Part shown: one piece after another, positions 1 to 11,475 of the stretch
How positions within the stretch are numbered: the first letter of the stretch is position 1
Layout of the letters: each line of letters opens with the position of its first letter
From: Tolypeutes matacus
Lineage: Eukaryota > Chordata > Mammalia > Cingulata > Chlamyphoridae
Length of the DNA stretch: 64,000 nucleotides
NCBI GenBank assembly: GCA_026826555.1
Contig: JAKSZT010054335.1
Coordinates: 3,171,762 to 3,235,761, forward strand
Direction of reading: 5' to 3'
Program-made: the position numbers and the translations under genes
Notes under the pieces: model-generated
The model's database searches: none
What the model was told of the DNA's origin: nothing
Seen by the model: the letters and a program-made list of their open reading frames with translations, nothing else

Positions 1-342
1 CTCTCAACTGGGTTCCTCGGTCTCTTTCCTCATGGAGTCTCCTCGTCGCTAGCTTGGGCTTCCTCACAGCATGGTGATCTCAACATAGACTTCTTCCATG
101 GTGGCTGTCCTCCCTCAGAGAGAAAGTTCAAGCCGCCAGGCCTCCTAAAGGTTAGGCCCAGAAATGGCACAGATGCCTTCTGTCGGTCAACCCAGATTCA
201 AGAGGAAGGCAAATAGGCTCCTCCTCGGGTGAGGAGAAGCATGTGCTCAGAGGGAGGGAAGGGACGGATGGCAGCCATCTTGGAGACTACGGCTTCACCC
301 CGCGAGTCTCCTCACCTCTCTCCCGTGTGTCTCTGCTCACAG
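1..342 (+). other. CDCP1: CDCP1 intron 7 (3' part)
   Basis: This is sequence upstream of the acceptor at 341-342 (tctctgctcacag). I see no repeat or conserved reading frame. The open frame running into the next exon from 243 is intronic read-through, not extra coding sequence. The number 7 assumes the nine-exon layout of the human gene. Confidence 0.6.
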
Positions 343-430
343 ACCTGACTGTTGTCATCATCGCAGTCGTGGGAGGTGGAGCCTTACTGCTGTTCGCCCT
401 CGGACTCATCATTTGCTTTGTGAAAAAGAA
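343..430 (+). CDS. CDCP1: CDCP1 penultimate coding exon (transmembrane helix)
   Basis: CUB domain-containing protein 1 is a type I surface glycoprotein and Src-family kinase substrate. This 88-bp exon encodes the single transmembrane helix and the start of the cytosolic tail. It supplies two bases of a split codon, 28 full codons beginning LTVVIIAVVGGG and ending LIICFVKK, and two bases (AA) of the next lysine. The span is about 22 hydrophobic residues, a juxtamembrane Cys (in human the equivalent cysteines are palmitoylated) and a Lys stop-transfer run. The acceptor is AG at 341-342 and the donor is GTAGGT at 431-436. Joining to the exon at 2756 restores the AAG lysine and keeps the frame, which fixes both boundaries. 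Exons for the extracellular CUB region lie upstream of the window. I am confident because the next exon is unmistakable CDCP1 and the phase matches. Confidence 0.93.
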
Positions 431-2755
431 GTAGGTGGAATTTCTCAAACCCAATTTGACATCTCCTCAGATCACACAGACCAGATGTATTGTTAATTAT
501 TGACTTTGTGTCCTTGCTTCCTATTTCTCCCCCAAAGATCAACATTAAATAATGTTGCCAAATATAAGTTATGCTTTGAGAGGAAAAAAATCCCATAGCT
601 AGGGGGAAGGAAAGGGCAGTGACATTTTGGCCTGCAGTTTATCCTACAGCTGCCTCAGCACAAATCCGCTGTGAATCGTTGACTGTTTCCTCATTAGACT
701 GTAGTCATCGCAGGGAAGATCTTGGCAGGAAAAAGCTCGCTTGGGCCCTGCCAGACCAGGTGTCTGAAACCTCTCACTTGTCACCTTGAGGAAAATGCAC
801 GCACGGTGCCCCTGCCCGTTCTCCTCAGGTCTCTTGAATGCGCCGTCTGTGCCGTGCTTGTTTATTGAGCTCTGGTCGAGCATCCACGAGCCGGCGCTGT
901 GGACGAGAGGAAGGTAGACCCAGCTAATGACTCGGTCTGCCTTCCTTAATGAAAGGAAGACGTTGACCTTTTTAGAGAGAGTCTGTGCTGCCACCAGATT
1001 TTATAAATTTTACTCAGATTTCTAATTAAAACCATGGGGAGAGGGGGGATCTGTTTTCCTTAGCATGATCTGACCTTCCAAAAAGTTGTAAAACAAAAAC
1101 GTTTTTTATTAGCGGTGGCCCTGACTGAGCAAACAGCTGAAATTCCTGATGTGCAATGGGACTGTCTGTGTGTCCCCTGACGCGGGCAGACCCGCTCACA
1201 GCAGATGCAGGGAGGGTCATTTTCTCCGTGAAAGGCCACACTGGGGCAGAGGCTTCTTCTCAACATCACCTTAGCGCTTCTCCCGGGAAACGCCCGTCTG
1301 GGCTGCACAGAATGTGCCGCCCGGATCTGAAGGTGTGGCGTCGACGCTGGACCCCGGCTCCCCCTTCAGGAGGCGTCCACCCCTAAGCTGCCCCAGTTCT
1401 GGCCTGAGAATCACCGGCCCCAGCCTGGCCGTGGCTGAGGTCTGCGGCCGGCAGGTGGACCTGCTGTGGGAGAACGGACGGGTTCTGCGGTGAGGATGGG
1501 GGAAGCGGTGCCCACAAACCTGTTCGTTTTAACGTGTTTTCCGAAGGTCTCCGGGCACGGGGTGCCATGTGAGGTGCTATGGGTCCCTTCTGGAGAACTC
1601 AGCCTAAGGGGAGCACGGGGAAGCCTGAGGCAGGCAAATAAATAGGCCGTTTCGGCACAGCAGGAGAAGAGCCGCGGTGGGGACGAGCCAGGCGCCGTGG
1701 AAGAAGCCGTGGCGGGGCCTCTGGAGCCCGTCCTCCTGGCCAGAGACTCCGTGCTGTGAGCTAAATGCACTGGGTTTATTTTTATCTCAGGGCAGTGCGG
1801 GCAGCCTGTGCGTTGCTCGGTCCGTCAGGCTGACTGAGCTGCTGCCCTCCTTGCCAGTCGCCGTTCAGCTAAAAACGAAAAAGCTGAAAACTCGGCCTTC
1901 CCTGCTGTTTGGTTCTGAGATGGAGGCACAGCCTTTGTCTTCCGTGGCAGGGAACGCTAATGCCCGTCCACACCCCGGTTTCGGAGAACATTAAAAACCA
2001 AACGTTAATGGTGCTCTCGGGGCGCCCTGGCAGCGAAGCCCGAATTTGGCCTTCCTTTCGGCAGCGAGCTCTGTTGGAGGTTACTGCTGAGAGAGCTGGC
2101 TTCTCCTCTGCTCTCCCTCCGCTCGAGCTGTACGCCGAAATAACAGCCTTCCCGCCTGAAGCGCTGTGTGGTCATTGGAAATCTAGAGGGTCCAAGCTCT
2201 CTCCCGTGCAGAAGAGGTGCAGCGCCAGCTGCGGGACAGCGCTGAGGGTCCCCGGCAGCTGGTGCAAGCCTGAGCCTGATGAGCTTCAGAAGGGCCGGGA
2301 AGCCACCCATTGCCGTTAGGAGAGGGGGAAGCGTCGTCAGGCGTCTCCCCCACGGGGTACGGCGCATCTGCCGTCAAGGACGAATTCGAGCAAAGGTGGC
2401 GCGTGAAGCACGCCTGCTCTAAACCGCTCTGCCAGCTGTGACCTCTCGGTTTCCACCTTGGGAACTGGAGACAGGGCAGTGGATGCAGCTCTGTGGTTGA
2501 GCGCCTGCTTCCCATGGACGAGGTCCTGGGTTCAATCCCCGTACCTCCTAAAAAAACTGGAGACAAAAGCCGGTCCTTTCTAAGTGCTCGCTGGGGACAG
2601 AAGTTTCGGTGCCAAATGCTAAGCGATTTGGGGGCGTTAGGGGAGACACTTGAGAACCCTGAAGAATCTCACTGCTGGCAGAGCTGTATGAACGGGTGTG
2701 CCTCAGGTCGTCTGCTTTCTGACTTCTCCATCTTACTCCCTCTCTCTCCCCGTAG
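431..2755 (+). other. CDCP1: CDCP1 last intron
   Basis: A 2.3-kb GT-AG intron. The donor is GTAGGT at 431 and the acceptor is a pyrimidine tract ending in cccgtag at 2755. The only repeat I recognise is a short tRNA-derived SINE at about 2475-2555, roughly 200 bp before the acceptor. The rest looks unique and moderately GC-rich. No conserved reading frame was found on either strand. Confidence 0.8.
2475..2555 (+). mobile_element. DAS-type SINE, short tRNA-like copy
   Basis: An 80-bp tRNA-like head with B-box GGTTCAATCCC and the family phrase cccatggacgaggtcctggg, followed by CCTCCTAAAAAAACT. It is diverged from the young copies elsewhere. It sits in the last intron of CDCP1, in the sense orientation. 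Confidence 0.75.
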
Positions 2756-3185
2756 GAAAAGGAAGGTAGACCAGGGCCTTGCCGTAGGTATCTACAATGG
2801 CAGCATCAATACCCAGATGCCGATGCAGCCAAGAAAGTTCCAGAAAGGACGCAAGGACAACGACTCACACGTGTACGCAGTCATTGAGGACTCCATGGTG
2901 TACGGGCACCTGCTGCAGGACTCCGGCGGGTCCTTCCTCCAGCCGGAGGTGGACGCCTACCGGCCCTTCCAGGGCCCCGTGGGGGACTGCCCTCCCTCCC
3001 CGCCCCTCGTGGGCTCCAGGGCCCCGACGGCAAAGATGCCCGCAGGTGATCCGCCCCCTGGCTCCCCTCCTGAGTCCGAGAGCGAACCGTACACCTTCTC
3101 CCACCCCAAAAAGGAGAACGTGGGCAATGGAAACACAGCCGTTCCCTTGCTGGACACGCAGGGGCCGGCAGACCCAGCGCAGTAA
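2756..3185 (+). CDS. CDCP1: CDCP1 last coding exon (cytoplasmic tail)
   Basis: This exon encodes the 142-residue C-terminal cytoplasmic tail and stop codon TAA at 3183-3185. The sequence is clearly the CDCP1 tail. It carries the tyrosines of the known phosphorylation sites in context: VGIYNG, SHVYAVIEDSMVYGHLL (equivalent to human Tyr734 and Tyr743), DAYRPFQG (Tyr762, the PKC-delta docking site in human) and EPYTFS (Tyr806). A Lys/Arg-rich stretch (KRKVDQ, RKFQKGRKDND) follows the membrane. Proline-rich stretches (CPPSPP, DPPPGSPPESESE) lie towards the C-terminus. Src-family kinases phosphorylate this tail to recruit PKC-delta, which links it to adhesion and anchorage signalling. The acceptor at 2754-2755 joins in phase with the donor at 430. 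Length and motif order match the human protein, and I see no frameshift or premature stop. Confidence 0.96.
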
Positions 3186-4670
3186 TTGCATCTGCCCCCA
3201 CAGACCTTCCTGAGATGCAGAGTCGGGCGCTGGACCCCCATAGGTGTTCCTAACCAGAAAGCCTAAAGAAGAGGAGTTACGTGGAAGGACCTGCAGGAGG
3301 CATTCCCGAACACCGCCAGCTGCTCGTCTCCCAAGTCCTCACGCTGTGAACAGGACAAATTCTGCTCTGAAGCAGCTGTCATGGTTCAAGTCCTCCTGGG
3401 CTCAGGTTCTGTTACAAAACAGACATAATGAGCGAGGAGAGGCGCCGGTGGCCCAGCACAGGGCTGCGGCCCCTGGACGTGGAATGATTCCGATCCCTGG
3501 GCGCCCACCCGAGGCCCCTGCTCTCACGGGGGCTCTGGATGAAATGACAATGTGCCTTTTATTATTTTTTTTTACTCAGTGGTCCTAGGGCCTTACGAGG
3601 TCGAATGTATGGCCATGCAGCAAGTTTCCCCTGCCTTTAGTGACCACTCATGCTAAGCTGTTTGGACAGCTGGGCTTTGAGTTCCCCTGACCACGCGATA
3701 AAGATGTGCCTGTTCCTTGGGAGGTGGGAATCATTTGCAATCTGTCCAGACAGAAAAGACAGTGCTGCGTGTCCGCTTTGGTAAGAGACATCCCTGTTCT
3801 CTCAGTCTGCATGTGGCTATCCCACTGCAGAAATTCACCTTGAGTCCCCTTGTCCTTTAGTTCTAGAAATAAGGGAAATTTCTTTGAGTTGTCACAACTG
3901 CAACAGTACTTTGATGTTTAAACAGAAATTTAGAGTATATTTTCCTCCTCCTAAAAAGTTTTAAATTACACCAGAGTAGCCCCCTAGGGCTGCTGTGAAA
4001 ATTAGCACACATTTGGTGGCTTGAGCACCACAGATGTGTTTTCTAACAGTTGTGGAGGTCAGAAACCATGGGTTTCCCTGGACTAAAATCAAGGCCCTGG
4101 GGGAACCCGTCTCCTTGCCTCCTCCGGCTCCGAGAGGCCGCCGGCCCGCCTTGGCTCTCGTCTTCGAAGCCCACCGTGCCTGGCCGAGTCTTTCTCAGGC
4201 TGTGCCCCTGTGACGCTGACTCTTCAGCCCTCCCTCTTCACCTAGAAGGTCCTTTCATTTCTGAGCCCGCCCAGATAAGCCGGGGCGGATAAGCCAGGGA
4301 AGTCTCCCACCTCGGGAGCCTTGATTTAAGCATATTTGCAAACTGCCTCCTGCCCTGTAAGGTGACTGTTCGGATTTCGAGGGTTTGGACGTGCACGTCT
4401 CTGGGGCCTGTTCTGACAAGCACCTCCCTCTCCTGCTTGGAGAGGCTGCCCAGTGACCAGCCCAGTGTGCCTCGGTTAGCCTGCAGAGTCTTCGGGTTTG
4501 CATTTGTGACGTCTGCACGTAAAAGTCCAGGCCGGCCGATGGGGCCACCCCATCGTGTTCTCGATGCCGCCTTTGGATGGGTGGCTCCCAGGCCGCCACG
4601 GGCCCCACGACTCCACACCGCCCTTGCAGGCTTGTCTCCTGGTCGTGAACTGGAAGGTTTGGGAGCTGTA

Positions 4671-4750
4671 GCTTTTTTTTTTTTTCTTTCTTTCTTTTTT
4701 TTATTTTTTTTTTACAAATCAATTTTACTGATACCTATTAATATGGGAGC
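4671..4750 (-). mobile_element. L1 3'-tail remnant
   Basis: On the - strand this reads ATTAATAGGTATCAGTAAAA then TTGATTTGT and a long A/T-rich tail. It matches the end of the L1-type insertion at 45.9 kb (ATATGTACCAATAAAATAG). It is a severely truncated copy inside the CDCP1 3'UTR, where it gives the mRNA an internal T-rich tract. Confidence 0.55.
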
Positions 4751-4947
4751 CACATCTCTTACCAAGTGGGAAGACGCACCATGGGGCTGGAGTGTGTTTC
4801 AGGAACATTCCTCCTCACGCCCAGCCCGCATCCCTCACTCTGTCAACTCCCAGCCTAGCCCCCGTGGGCTCTCCTCGCGCTCTCAGGTGCTACTCCGTCC
4901 TGGAGTCTCTAGCCACGATTTGTGCGTTTGTGTTCTGACCATATCTT

Positions 4948-5030
4948 TATTTTTAGGAGATACTGGGGCTTGAACCCGGCACCTCGTACACAGGAAGCAG
5001 GTGTTCAACCACTGAGCTACACCCACTCCC
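4948..5030 (-). mobile_element. DAS-type SINE remnant, antisense in CDCP1 3'UTR
   Basis: The reverse complement shows the tRNA-like head with B-box GGTTCAAGCCC and A-box-like TAGCTCAGTGGTTGAACACC. It is an old, diverged copy about 80 bp long that lies antisense within the CDCP1 3'UTR. Confidence 0.7.
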
Positions 5031-6044
5031 CCGACCCTATCTTTTTAGTATCACCTTAACTGGGTTGCACAATTCACCCTTCCCAAGCCAGATGCCTCCT
5101 GCTCGTTTCTGAGTAGCTTTGCCTCAGATGAGGCACTTCTCCCTGAGGGTTCTAGGAGCTCAGCTCCGAGGACACACACCCACTCAGGATCCCGTACTTG
5201 TTAGGGGCTTGTCCAAGTCCCGCGTTGCCGAGGCAGGTCGCCTTGACGGGGCCTTCTTCGTTTGGGGGGCGGGTGTGGCTTCGCCGTGCTCAGGGAAGGC
5301 ACCACCTTGGCTTGTTCCAGGGCGTCGCTGCTTCCCTGAGAAGGAGCTTCGCGGTCTCCTAAACTGCAGGCTCCACACGGTTCTTTCTAGGGAGGAGAGC
5401 TTGGTGTTTTGTTGTTTCTGATACCCTAGTTGGCCGCCTTGCCCTTCTGAAAGGCTGGCTTCCTGCCAGTTACCTGTAGCCTCTCGAACCCAGGGGAGGG
5501 CGATGGCTTCCTTCCCACAGCTGAAATTTCATCTTTTAAAAATCTCAACTTCAGCCCGGGGCCTCCGTTGTCCACCTTCCCCAAACTCCTGGCCTCTTCC
5601 GAGGCCCACTCTGGTGATCTGCCCCTTTGGCCGACCGTCCACCAGACGTATCACTGTCACTTGCAAGGACCCCGGGCAGTGGTATTCTAAGTGCTCAAAA
5701 CCACGGGCCAAGTTACTGTCTTCCCGAGGCTCAGGAAGAGGTTTTCTGAAGACGGGCCCAACCCGATGCACCCCTGGCTCTTTCCTCCAGGGTCCCTGGA
5801 AGCCCTCAGATGCCGTTTGCCGAAGCCTGCGGTGCCAGCCATGCTGACGCCCGGGCAGCTCCCATCGTTGTGACTGAGGAAGCCCAGACAGGGAGGACGG
5901 GGAGCTAACGCTGGAGCTGTTTTGCATGAGGGGGACAAGGCCTCAAAGAAGAGACAAGGGGAACAATCCTGAGCCCATTGGACATAACCTTGGCAAAACT
6001 TGGAGGACTGGTTTGTGTGGATTTGCAATGCTTAACCGGAAATA

Positions 6045-6055
6045 ATTTATTTATT
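6045..6055 (+). promoter_or_regulatory. CDCP1: AU-rich element in CDCP1 3'UTR
   Basis: ATTTATTTATT contains the UUAUUUAUU nonamer of classical AU-rich instability elements. It lies about 50 bases upstream of the poly(A) signal. A role in mRNA turnover is inferred from the motif only. Confidence 0.5.
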
Positions 6056-6105
6056 GTAATTACTTTCTAGGTGGCATTTTATTCATTTCCTATGCTTTTT
6101 AAAAA

Positions 6106-6111
6106 AATAAA
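6106..6111 (+). terminator. CDCP1: CDCP1 poly(A) signal
   Basis: This is the first canonical AATAAA downstream of the CDCP1 stop that sits in an AT-rich 3'UTR end. It is followed within 20-60 bases by T/GT-rich sequence. A second AATAAA at 6345-6350 could be a distal alternative. Confidence 0.7.
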
Positions 6112-7060
6112 TGTACAAAAAATATGGACATCAAGTTGTTTAAATGCTTCAGCTACTTGTCCCCTGGTGCAGCTGAGGCCCCTGTTCCCCAGTTGTTACA
6201 GTGACAGGCTCGACGTGGGCTCAGCAGATGCTGTCTTCTCCACGTGTTCATGGTAGAGGAAGCTGGGTTTTAGGCTGCAGATGCTCCCTCTTCATTTGAT
6301 CCCACACATTGTGTGAAACACACATGTTGTTTTTTATTCCATGAAATAAAAATGTCAGTCTTGGAGTCTCAATACCACTCATTTTCCAAGTTTCACCATA
6401 TGCAAGCTGAAGGAATGGAAGCTGTCACCAGTGGGTCCCCTCGAGCGAGAGCTTCTCCTCTGCTCTTGTTGAGGCAGCATGGGCCCCCTTTGTGTGACGA
6501 TTCCCAAGCGGACCCCATAGAGCCTGAGGCCATCTGAGCTGCTGGCGGAGGGTGAGCTCTCGGCCCAGGCTGTTCGTGAGCAGCTAGAGCAGGGGAACGG
6601 GAGGCTGGTGGGAGAGGGACACCCCGTGCACTTGGAGAGGAAACCCAAGCACATCCACTGAATGCCCCTGGGAGGACGGATGTGCTGTGTAACCAGCCGC
6701 CCCAAAACAAGAACAGTCATTTACTTGGCTCACAAATCTGCCGTCTGAGCAGGGCTTAGTGGGGGTGGCTAATCTCTGCTCCACGTGGCGTCTGTGGAGG
6801 CAGCTCACCGAGGCCTGAAGAACTCACTTTCAAGGTGGCCCGCTCAGGCGGCTGGCGAGTTTGTGCTGCGTGCCGGTGGGAGCTTTGCCTCTCCTCTCAG
6901 ACACTCCAGGTGCCCGGGGCTGCTCCACAACCTGGCGGCTGGGTTGCAAGAGTGAGTGTTCCCAGAGTCAGAGCTGCCAGTCTTGGGATCTCTTCTGTGG
7001 GTGCATCCTAGATGCAAGGGGACCCCGTGTCTCAGTGGCAGAGGTGTCAAGAATTTGCAT

Positions 7061-7247
7061 GGGAAGCGGCTGTGGCTCAATCAGTAGGGCTCCCGTTTAC
7101 CATATGGGAAGCCCCGGATTCGGTTCCCGGGGCCTCCTGGTGAGGGCAGGCCCGCCCGCACGGCGTGGTTAGCTGACCCAGCGAGCACAAGCAGCAAGGG
7201 GGGGATAAATGAATAAATAAATAAAATCTTAAAAAAAAAAAAAAAAA
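7061..7247 (+). mobile_element. DAS-III-type SINE
   Basis: A full-length young copy: head ggaagcggctgtggctcaat, B-box GGTTCCCGGGG, the AGCGAGCACAAGCAGCAAGG middle, ATAAATGAATAAATAAATAA tail and poly(A). It is flanked by near-identical target duplications AAGAATTTGCA (about 7049-7059) and AAGAATATGCA (7248-7258). Confidence 0.92.
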
Positions 7248-7624
7248 AAGAATATGCAGCCACCTTTATAAGCTACAGTGGGAGATCAGGGGCAGGTGAC
7301 TGCACCGGCCAGTGCCGTTTCCCTTGACCACCACGTCCACGTCTGAGCCACATCCCGCCTCTCTCACTGCCCCTGCTGCTGGATCCTCTTCTCAGTCTTC
7401 GGCCTTCCGGCCTTTTCTCCCTGCACGCGACCCCAGGGGGTGCCAACTGCGTCCTCTATGGTGCCAGTGCCCCAAATCTTAACACCTCCAGGGCTCCAAG
7501 CCCATGTTGTCTGGACATTCAGTGGTACCCCAAACCTGATGACTCCAGAGGTGAGTGCACTGTATGGTCTCCTCAACCTCTTGCCCTGAGTCTTCTTCCC
7601 CTTCAATGTGAGTTCATTTCTTGG

Positions 7625-7735
7625 CGCTAACTAGCTGTGTGGCCTTGAGTTGGGTCCTTTTCCTGGGCCTCGGTTTTCTCAAATGGCTCCACGAGGTGAA
7701 ATCTAAGGTCACTTGCAGCTCTAAAATGCTTTGAT
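7625..7735 (-). mobile_element. MIR fragment
   Basis: Phrases such as tagctgtgtggccttgagtt and cctgggcctcggttttctca match the antisense MIR core (loss-of-consensus copy). Confidence 0.5.
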
Positions 7736-8439
7736 ACCTCCTGTGACCCAGGCGCCTAACGCTTGACCCGCCTTCGGCTCATCCCTGTCCCTCACCGCGA
7801 TTGCTCCAGATTCCTCCGCCATCCAGCCCCCTCCTTCCCACCATTCTTTGCTCATCACGTGACACCCCCACTCTGAACCTGTGCCTTCAGATTGGGTCCT
7901 CAGAACAAAATCTGCCGTCTCCTGCTGGAGGAACGACACCTCCAGTGGACCACCTGGCCCTCCTTACCTCTCCGGAACTCTCCGCCCCACTCCCCCCACA
8001 ACCTGGGAGCTCCAGCCCGCAGACTCCTCGGGGTGCATGGCGGCAACCGGCCCACTCCTTCGCCCCTACCGCTATTCCTACCGCTATTCCTGCACAGCTC
8101 TCAGCCCAAGGCTGCCCTCTCCCCACCCCACCAACGGAATCCTACCAGCACCTCAGATCCATATCATAGAGCCCGCTTCCTCCAGGAAGTCCTCCAGCCC
8201 CACCGAGCTCCCCCTCCAAATCCCAATGGTGGCCCTTAACACTTCTCCACTTAACTACGCACGTGTCATTCTTTGCCAAGTGTCTTGCCCAGCAAGCTTG
8301 TACTTGTCTCAAAGGCAAAGGCCCATGAATTGTAACTGGTTCGTCTGCCTCAGGTTGCCCACACAGCGGGTGCCCTAGAAACATGTCTGTTGCACCTAAT
8401 TGTGAGACCAGAGCGGCACTGTACAGCGGGAGTGGCTTC

Positions 8440-8650
8440 AGGCAGGCGCTGTATTGGAGTCTTCCAGAAGCAGGGAGCGAAGGAGATGCCAGGCGAATGC
8501 CCTGCGCCAGGGGCTGTGCAGAGCTGATCTCGTGGCCCTCCGATGATTCCAGCAGCCGAGTGTCCTCTCCAGTTCACCGGTGAGGAAAAGGAGGTGCAGG
8601 AGGGTGGAGTCACTTGCCCGAGGCCACAGACCAGCCAGCGAGAGCCTGCG
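8440..8650 (+). mobile_element. MIR-like fragment
   Basis: Ancient MIR-type phrases are present in order: gaatgccctgcgccaggggc, gttcaccggtgaggaaaagg, agtcacttgcccgaggccac. The copy is heavily diverged. Confidence 0.45.
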
Positions 8651-9744
8651 TGGCTTTTCCACAGGGCCCAGGACCCGTGGCTCAGCTCAGACCCTGAGGG
8701 CCAGGGAGGGGCTGCCAGGGAGCCCTCTGGGGGGCCCCGTGGCTCAGCTCAGACCCTGAGGGCTGGGGGGCCTGCTCTCCTCTTTCCTTCCTCCACAAGG
8801 CCTTGAACTTGGGGGCAGAAGCCTCAAGCAATTGGAGGCCAGGAAGTCTGATCCCAGGCCCCCACCCGTGTGCTGTCTGGACTTGGTCTTGGCAGCCCCT
8901 CCCTGAGCCAGGGACGCCCGAGTCTGTTGTTGGCGCCACAGGGCAAAGCGCCTCCCGCCTCCCGCCCCCCGGGGGCTGCCAGCCCCTCTCCTCCACCCTC
9001 ACCCCTGCCCTCCAGCCACGCCTCTTGTGGACTGCTGTCACGCCTGTGTGGGTTTGGGGGTCACACGAGGCACCCTCAGCGATTCCCAGCCCCAGGGTTC
9101 CCGAGGGCTTGGTGGGGGCGCCGCTTCCAGGCATTAAGGTGCTTGTGGGCAAACAAAGGCGGGAACCGCCCTCCACCAAGCGGACTTGCTCTGCCCCACC
9201 CTTAGATGGAGGCAATTGCGGGGAGCTGGCTGTGGGCATTTGACACCCAGACCGCACACAAGCCCCGAAACAGATGGGCTGCACGAGGCCCCCGGCCTCA
9301 GGACGAGGGACAGCCCCCGCTGAGGCTGTGGACGCCCCCCTGCAGCCCTGGAGGCCATCCAGCCTGGGCAGCCGTGCAGTGAGTGGGTTTCCTGGGGCCC
9401 CGCACTCCCGCCTTGCGCGGGGCCCTGCCTGGAGGGCAGGCTGCTCCAGCCCCACTTCAGAGGTGGAAGCAGGCTCTGGGGGTGAACCGCCTTGCCGGGT
9501 CCCACAGCTAGGCGAGGAACCAAGCAAGGTCGGAGCCCTGCTGCGTCTTCAGCTCCCTCAGCCTCTCCCTCAGGGCTCCCACCACTTTGTTCACCCAGAT
9601 TTTCCTCTCCTGGAGACCAGCTATTTTCAAACTCTATGAAAGGGCCCTTACATACCACACTTTCGGTTAAAATACAATTATTAGACTGATAATCTGAAAA
9701 GAGAATATTTGTAAATAAGTCATAGGATAGAATATCGAATGGTG

Positions 9745-9910
9745 CGGTTCAATACAGTAGCCGCTAGCTGCTTGTGGCTATTAAAATTAAAATTGCAATT
9801 AATTAAAATTTAGTTTAATTTAAAATTCAGCTCCTCGGTCACGCTAGCCACATGTTCAAGTACTCAGTAGCCACATGTGACTGAGTGGCTGCCATACTGG
9901 ACAGAGGAGA
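9745..9910. mobile_element. hAT-Charlie-type DNA transposon fossil
   Basis: The terminal signature 'tcaatacagtagccgctagc ... cagtagccacatgtgactga ... catactggacag' with an AT-rich centre is typical of non-autonomous hAT-Charlie (MER1-group) elements in mammals. The exact family was not determined. Confidence 0.55.
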
Positions 9911-10379
9911 TAGTGAATATTTTCATCCTCACAGCAAATTCTGCTGGATGGCGCTGACACAGTGTGTGTGTGACACTTCTATTACATGCATATGAGATGG
10001 AATGGAAGAGCTCCCTGTCCCAGCCTTCTGCCCATGCGGGCAGCAGCGTCCAAGGCTCCACCTGCTCCTTTAGCTAAGGCTGCCTTCGCTGCTACGTAGG
10101 AGGAGGAAATTCGCCGAAAAACAGTAACACCGCTGTGTGTTGAACGCTTTCTCTGTCCCAGGAAGTCTTCTGAACTGCTTCATCTGGGCAGCTCTACTGA
10201 ATCCTCGTATTTGATCTTCAGTCTTAACCCTACTTGACCGCACTGGACGGCGTCTCTCACTCCCTCCTTCACGAAACGTTTCCTTCAGTTGGTTTCCTGC
10301 CTTCCCCTCCTGCTTCCCCATCTCCCTCTCCCTTGTTGGACTCCCCCTCCCCGCCCTGCCCACGTCTCCCAATCTCGAC

Positions 10380-11475
10380 ACATCGGGAGGCCCCATGCTC
10401 ACTCCTGAGATCCTTCTTTGTTCTTGCCCTACTCACTCACGTGGTGGCGTCTTCCATTCGCGATGTTAAATACCATCTACGTGCCGATGGCTCCCGCATG
10501 TCTACCCAGCTGGACGTCTCCCCTTAATTTCTGACCTATGTATCTATCTCGACTCAGTATCTTCAGTTGGGTGTCTAATGGGCATCTCAAATTCAGCTCC
10601 TCTGACATTTCCCCTCAAAACCCATTCCTCCCAGGAAGGGTGAGGGTAGGAGAGACTTGCTCCAACTCAGTTGATGGCAGCTCCATCCTCCCAGTTTCTC
10701 AGACCAAAACCTTTGGATCCTCCTTGACTCCTCTCTTTCTCTCACATCCCATAGCCTGCCCACCAGAAGGTCCTGTTGACTCTTCCTCACATCCAGAACC
10801 CCAGCCCTTCTCCCCACCTCCACTGCTTTCACTTGGTCCAAGCCATCATCATTTTCTCACCTAGATGAGGCAGCCCTCTTCAGCCTCCTTTCGAGACAAT
10901 AGCCACAGTGGTTCTGTTAATATATAAGGCAGATTTTGCAACTCCCTTGCCAAAAACCTTTCCATGGCCCCAGCTCACTCAAAGAAGTCAGAGCCCATGA
11001 GGTCCTACAAGACCTGGCCCCATCACCTCTAACCTCAGCTCCTGCCATGCATCCCCTGAGTTGCCCTCCTCCACGCACACCAGCCCCTTGGCTACTTCTT
11101 CAGCAGTCCAGTCTCACAACTTTGTACTTGCTGTTCCCTTGCCTGGAATGTTCTCCCACCAGATATACCCCTGGCTCTTTACACAAATGTCACTTAGTGC
11201 CTTAGTGAAATCCCATGCCGCTTCCCTGGCCACAGTCTCCAAAATTCAAGCTTTCCTCCAACTTCAACCCTTCATATTCACCTTTTCTGCTTTATTTTTC
11301 ACTCCTCAATGCTTCTCAGCACCTACAAACTATATGTTTTATGTATTTATCCTGTCTTATGTTCAATGTTCCAACTAAATTATAAACTCCATGAGGCAGG
11401 GCCTGTGGGTGTGTTTTGCTTACCACTGCATCCTCAGTACCTGGAACAGTATCTGGCACATGGATAGGTTCAGGC
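10380..11475 (+). mobile_element. L2 (LINE2) 3' fragment
   Basis: About 1.1 kb matching the 3' part of mammalian L2 in order: 'tgccgatggctcccgcatgt', 'ccagctcactcaaagaagtc', 'aagacctggccccatcacct', 'cttgctgttcccttgcctgg', 'tataaactccatgaggcagg' and 'cctggaacagtatctggcac'. Open frames of about 100 codons here (10234-10527, 10538-10864, 11061-11378) are decayed L2 sequence rather than host genes. Identity is low, as expected of an element that predates placental mammals. Confidence 0.75.

Larger units (their letters stand above)
3186..6130 (+). other. CDCP1: CDCP1 3'UTR
   Basis: Non-coding sequence from the stop codon to the probable cleavage site, about 15-20 bases past AATAAA at 6106-6111. 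The length, near 2.9 kb, suits the long 3'UTR known for CDCP1. It holds an L1 3'-tail remnant (about 4671-4745, - strand), a SINE remnant (about 4948-5030, - strand) and an AU-rich element at 6045-6055. Open frames here (for example 4362-4973) run through GC-rich UTR and repeats and are not supported as coding. Confidence 0.75.

Noticed and set aside
8682..9527. A 281-codon frame on the - strand
   Set aside because: GC-rich intergenic DNA with comparable frames on the opposite strand, no homology and no splice context.
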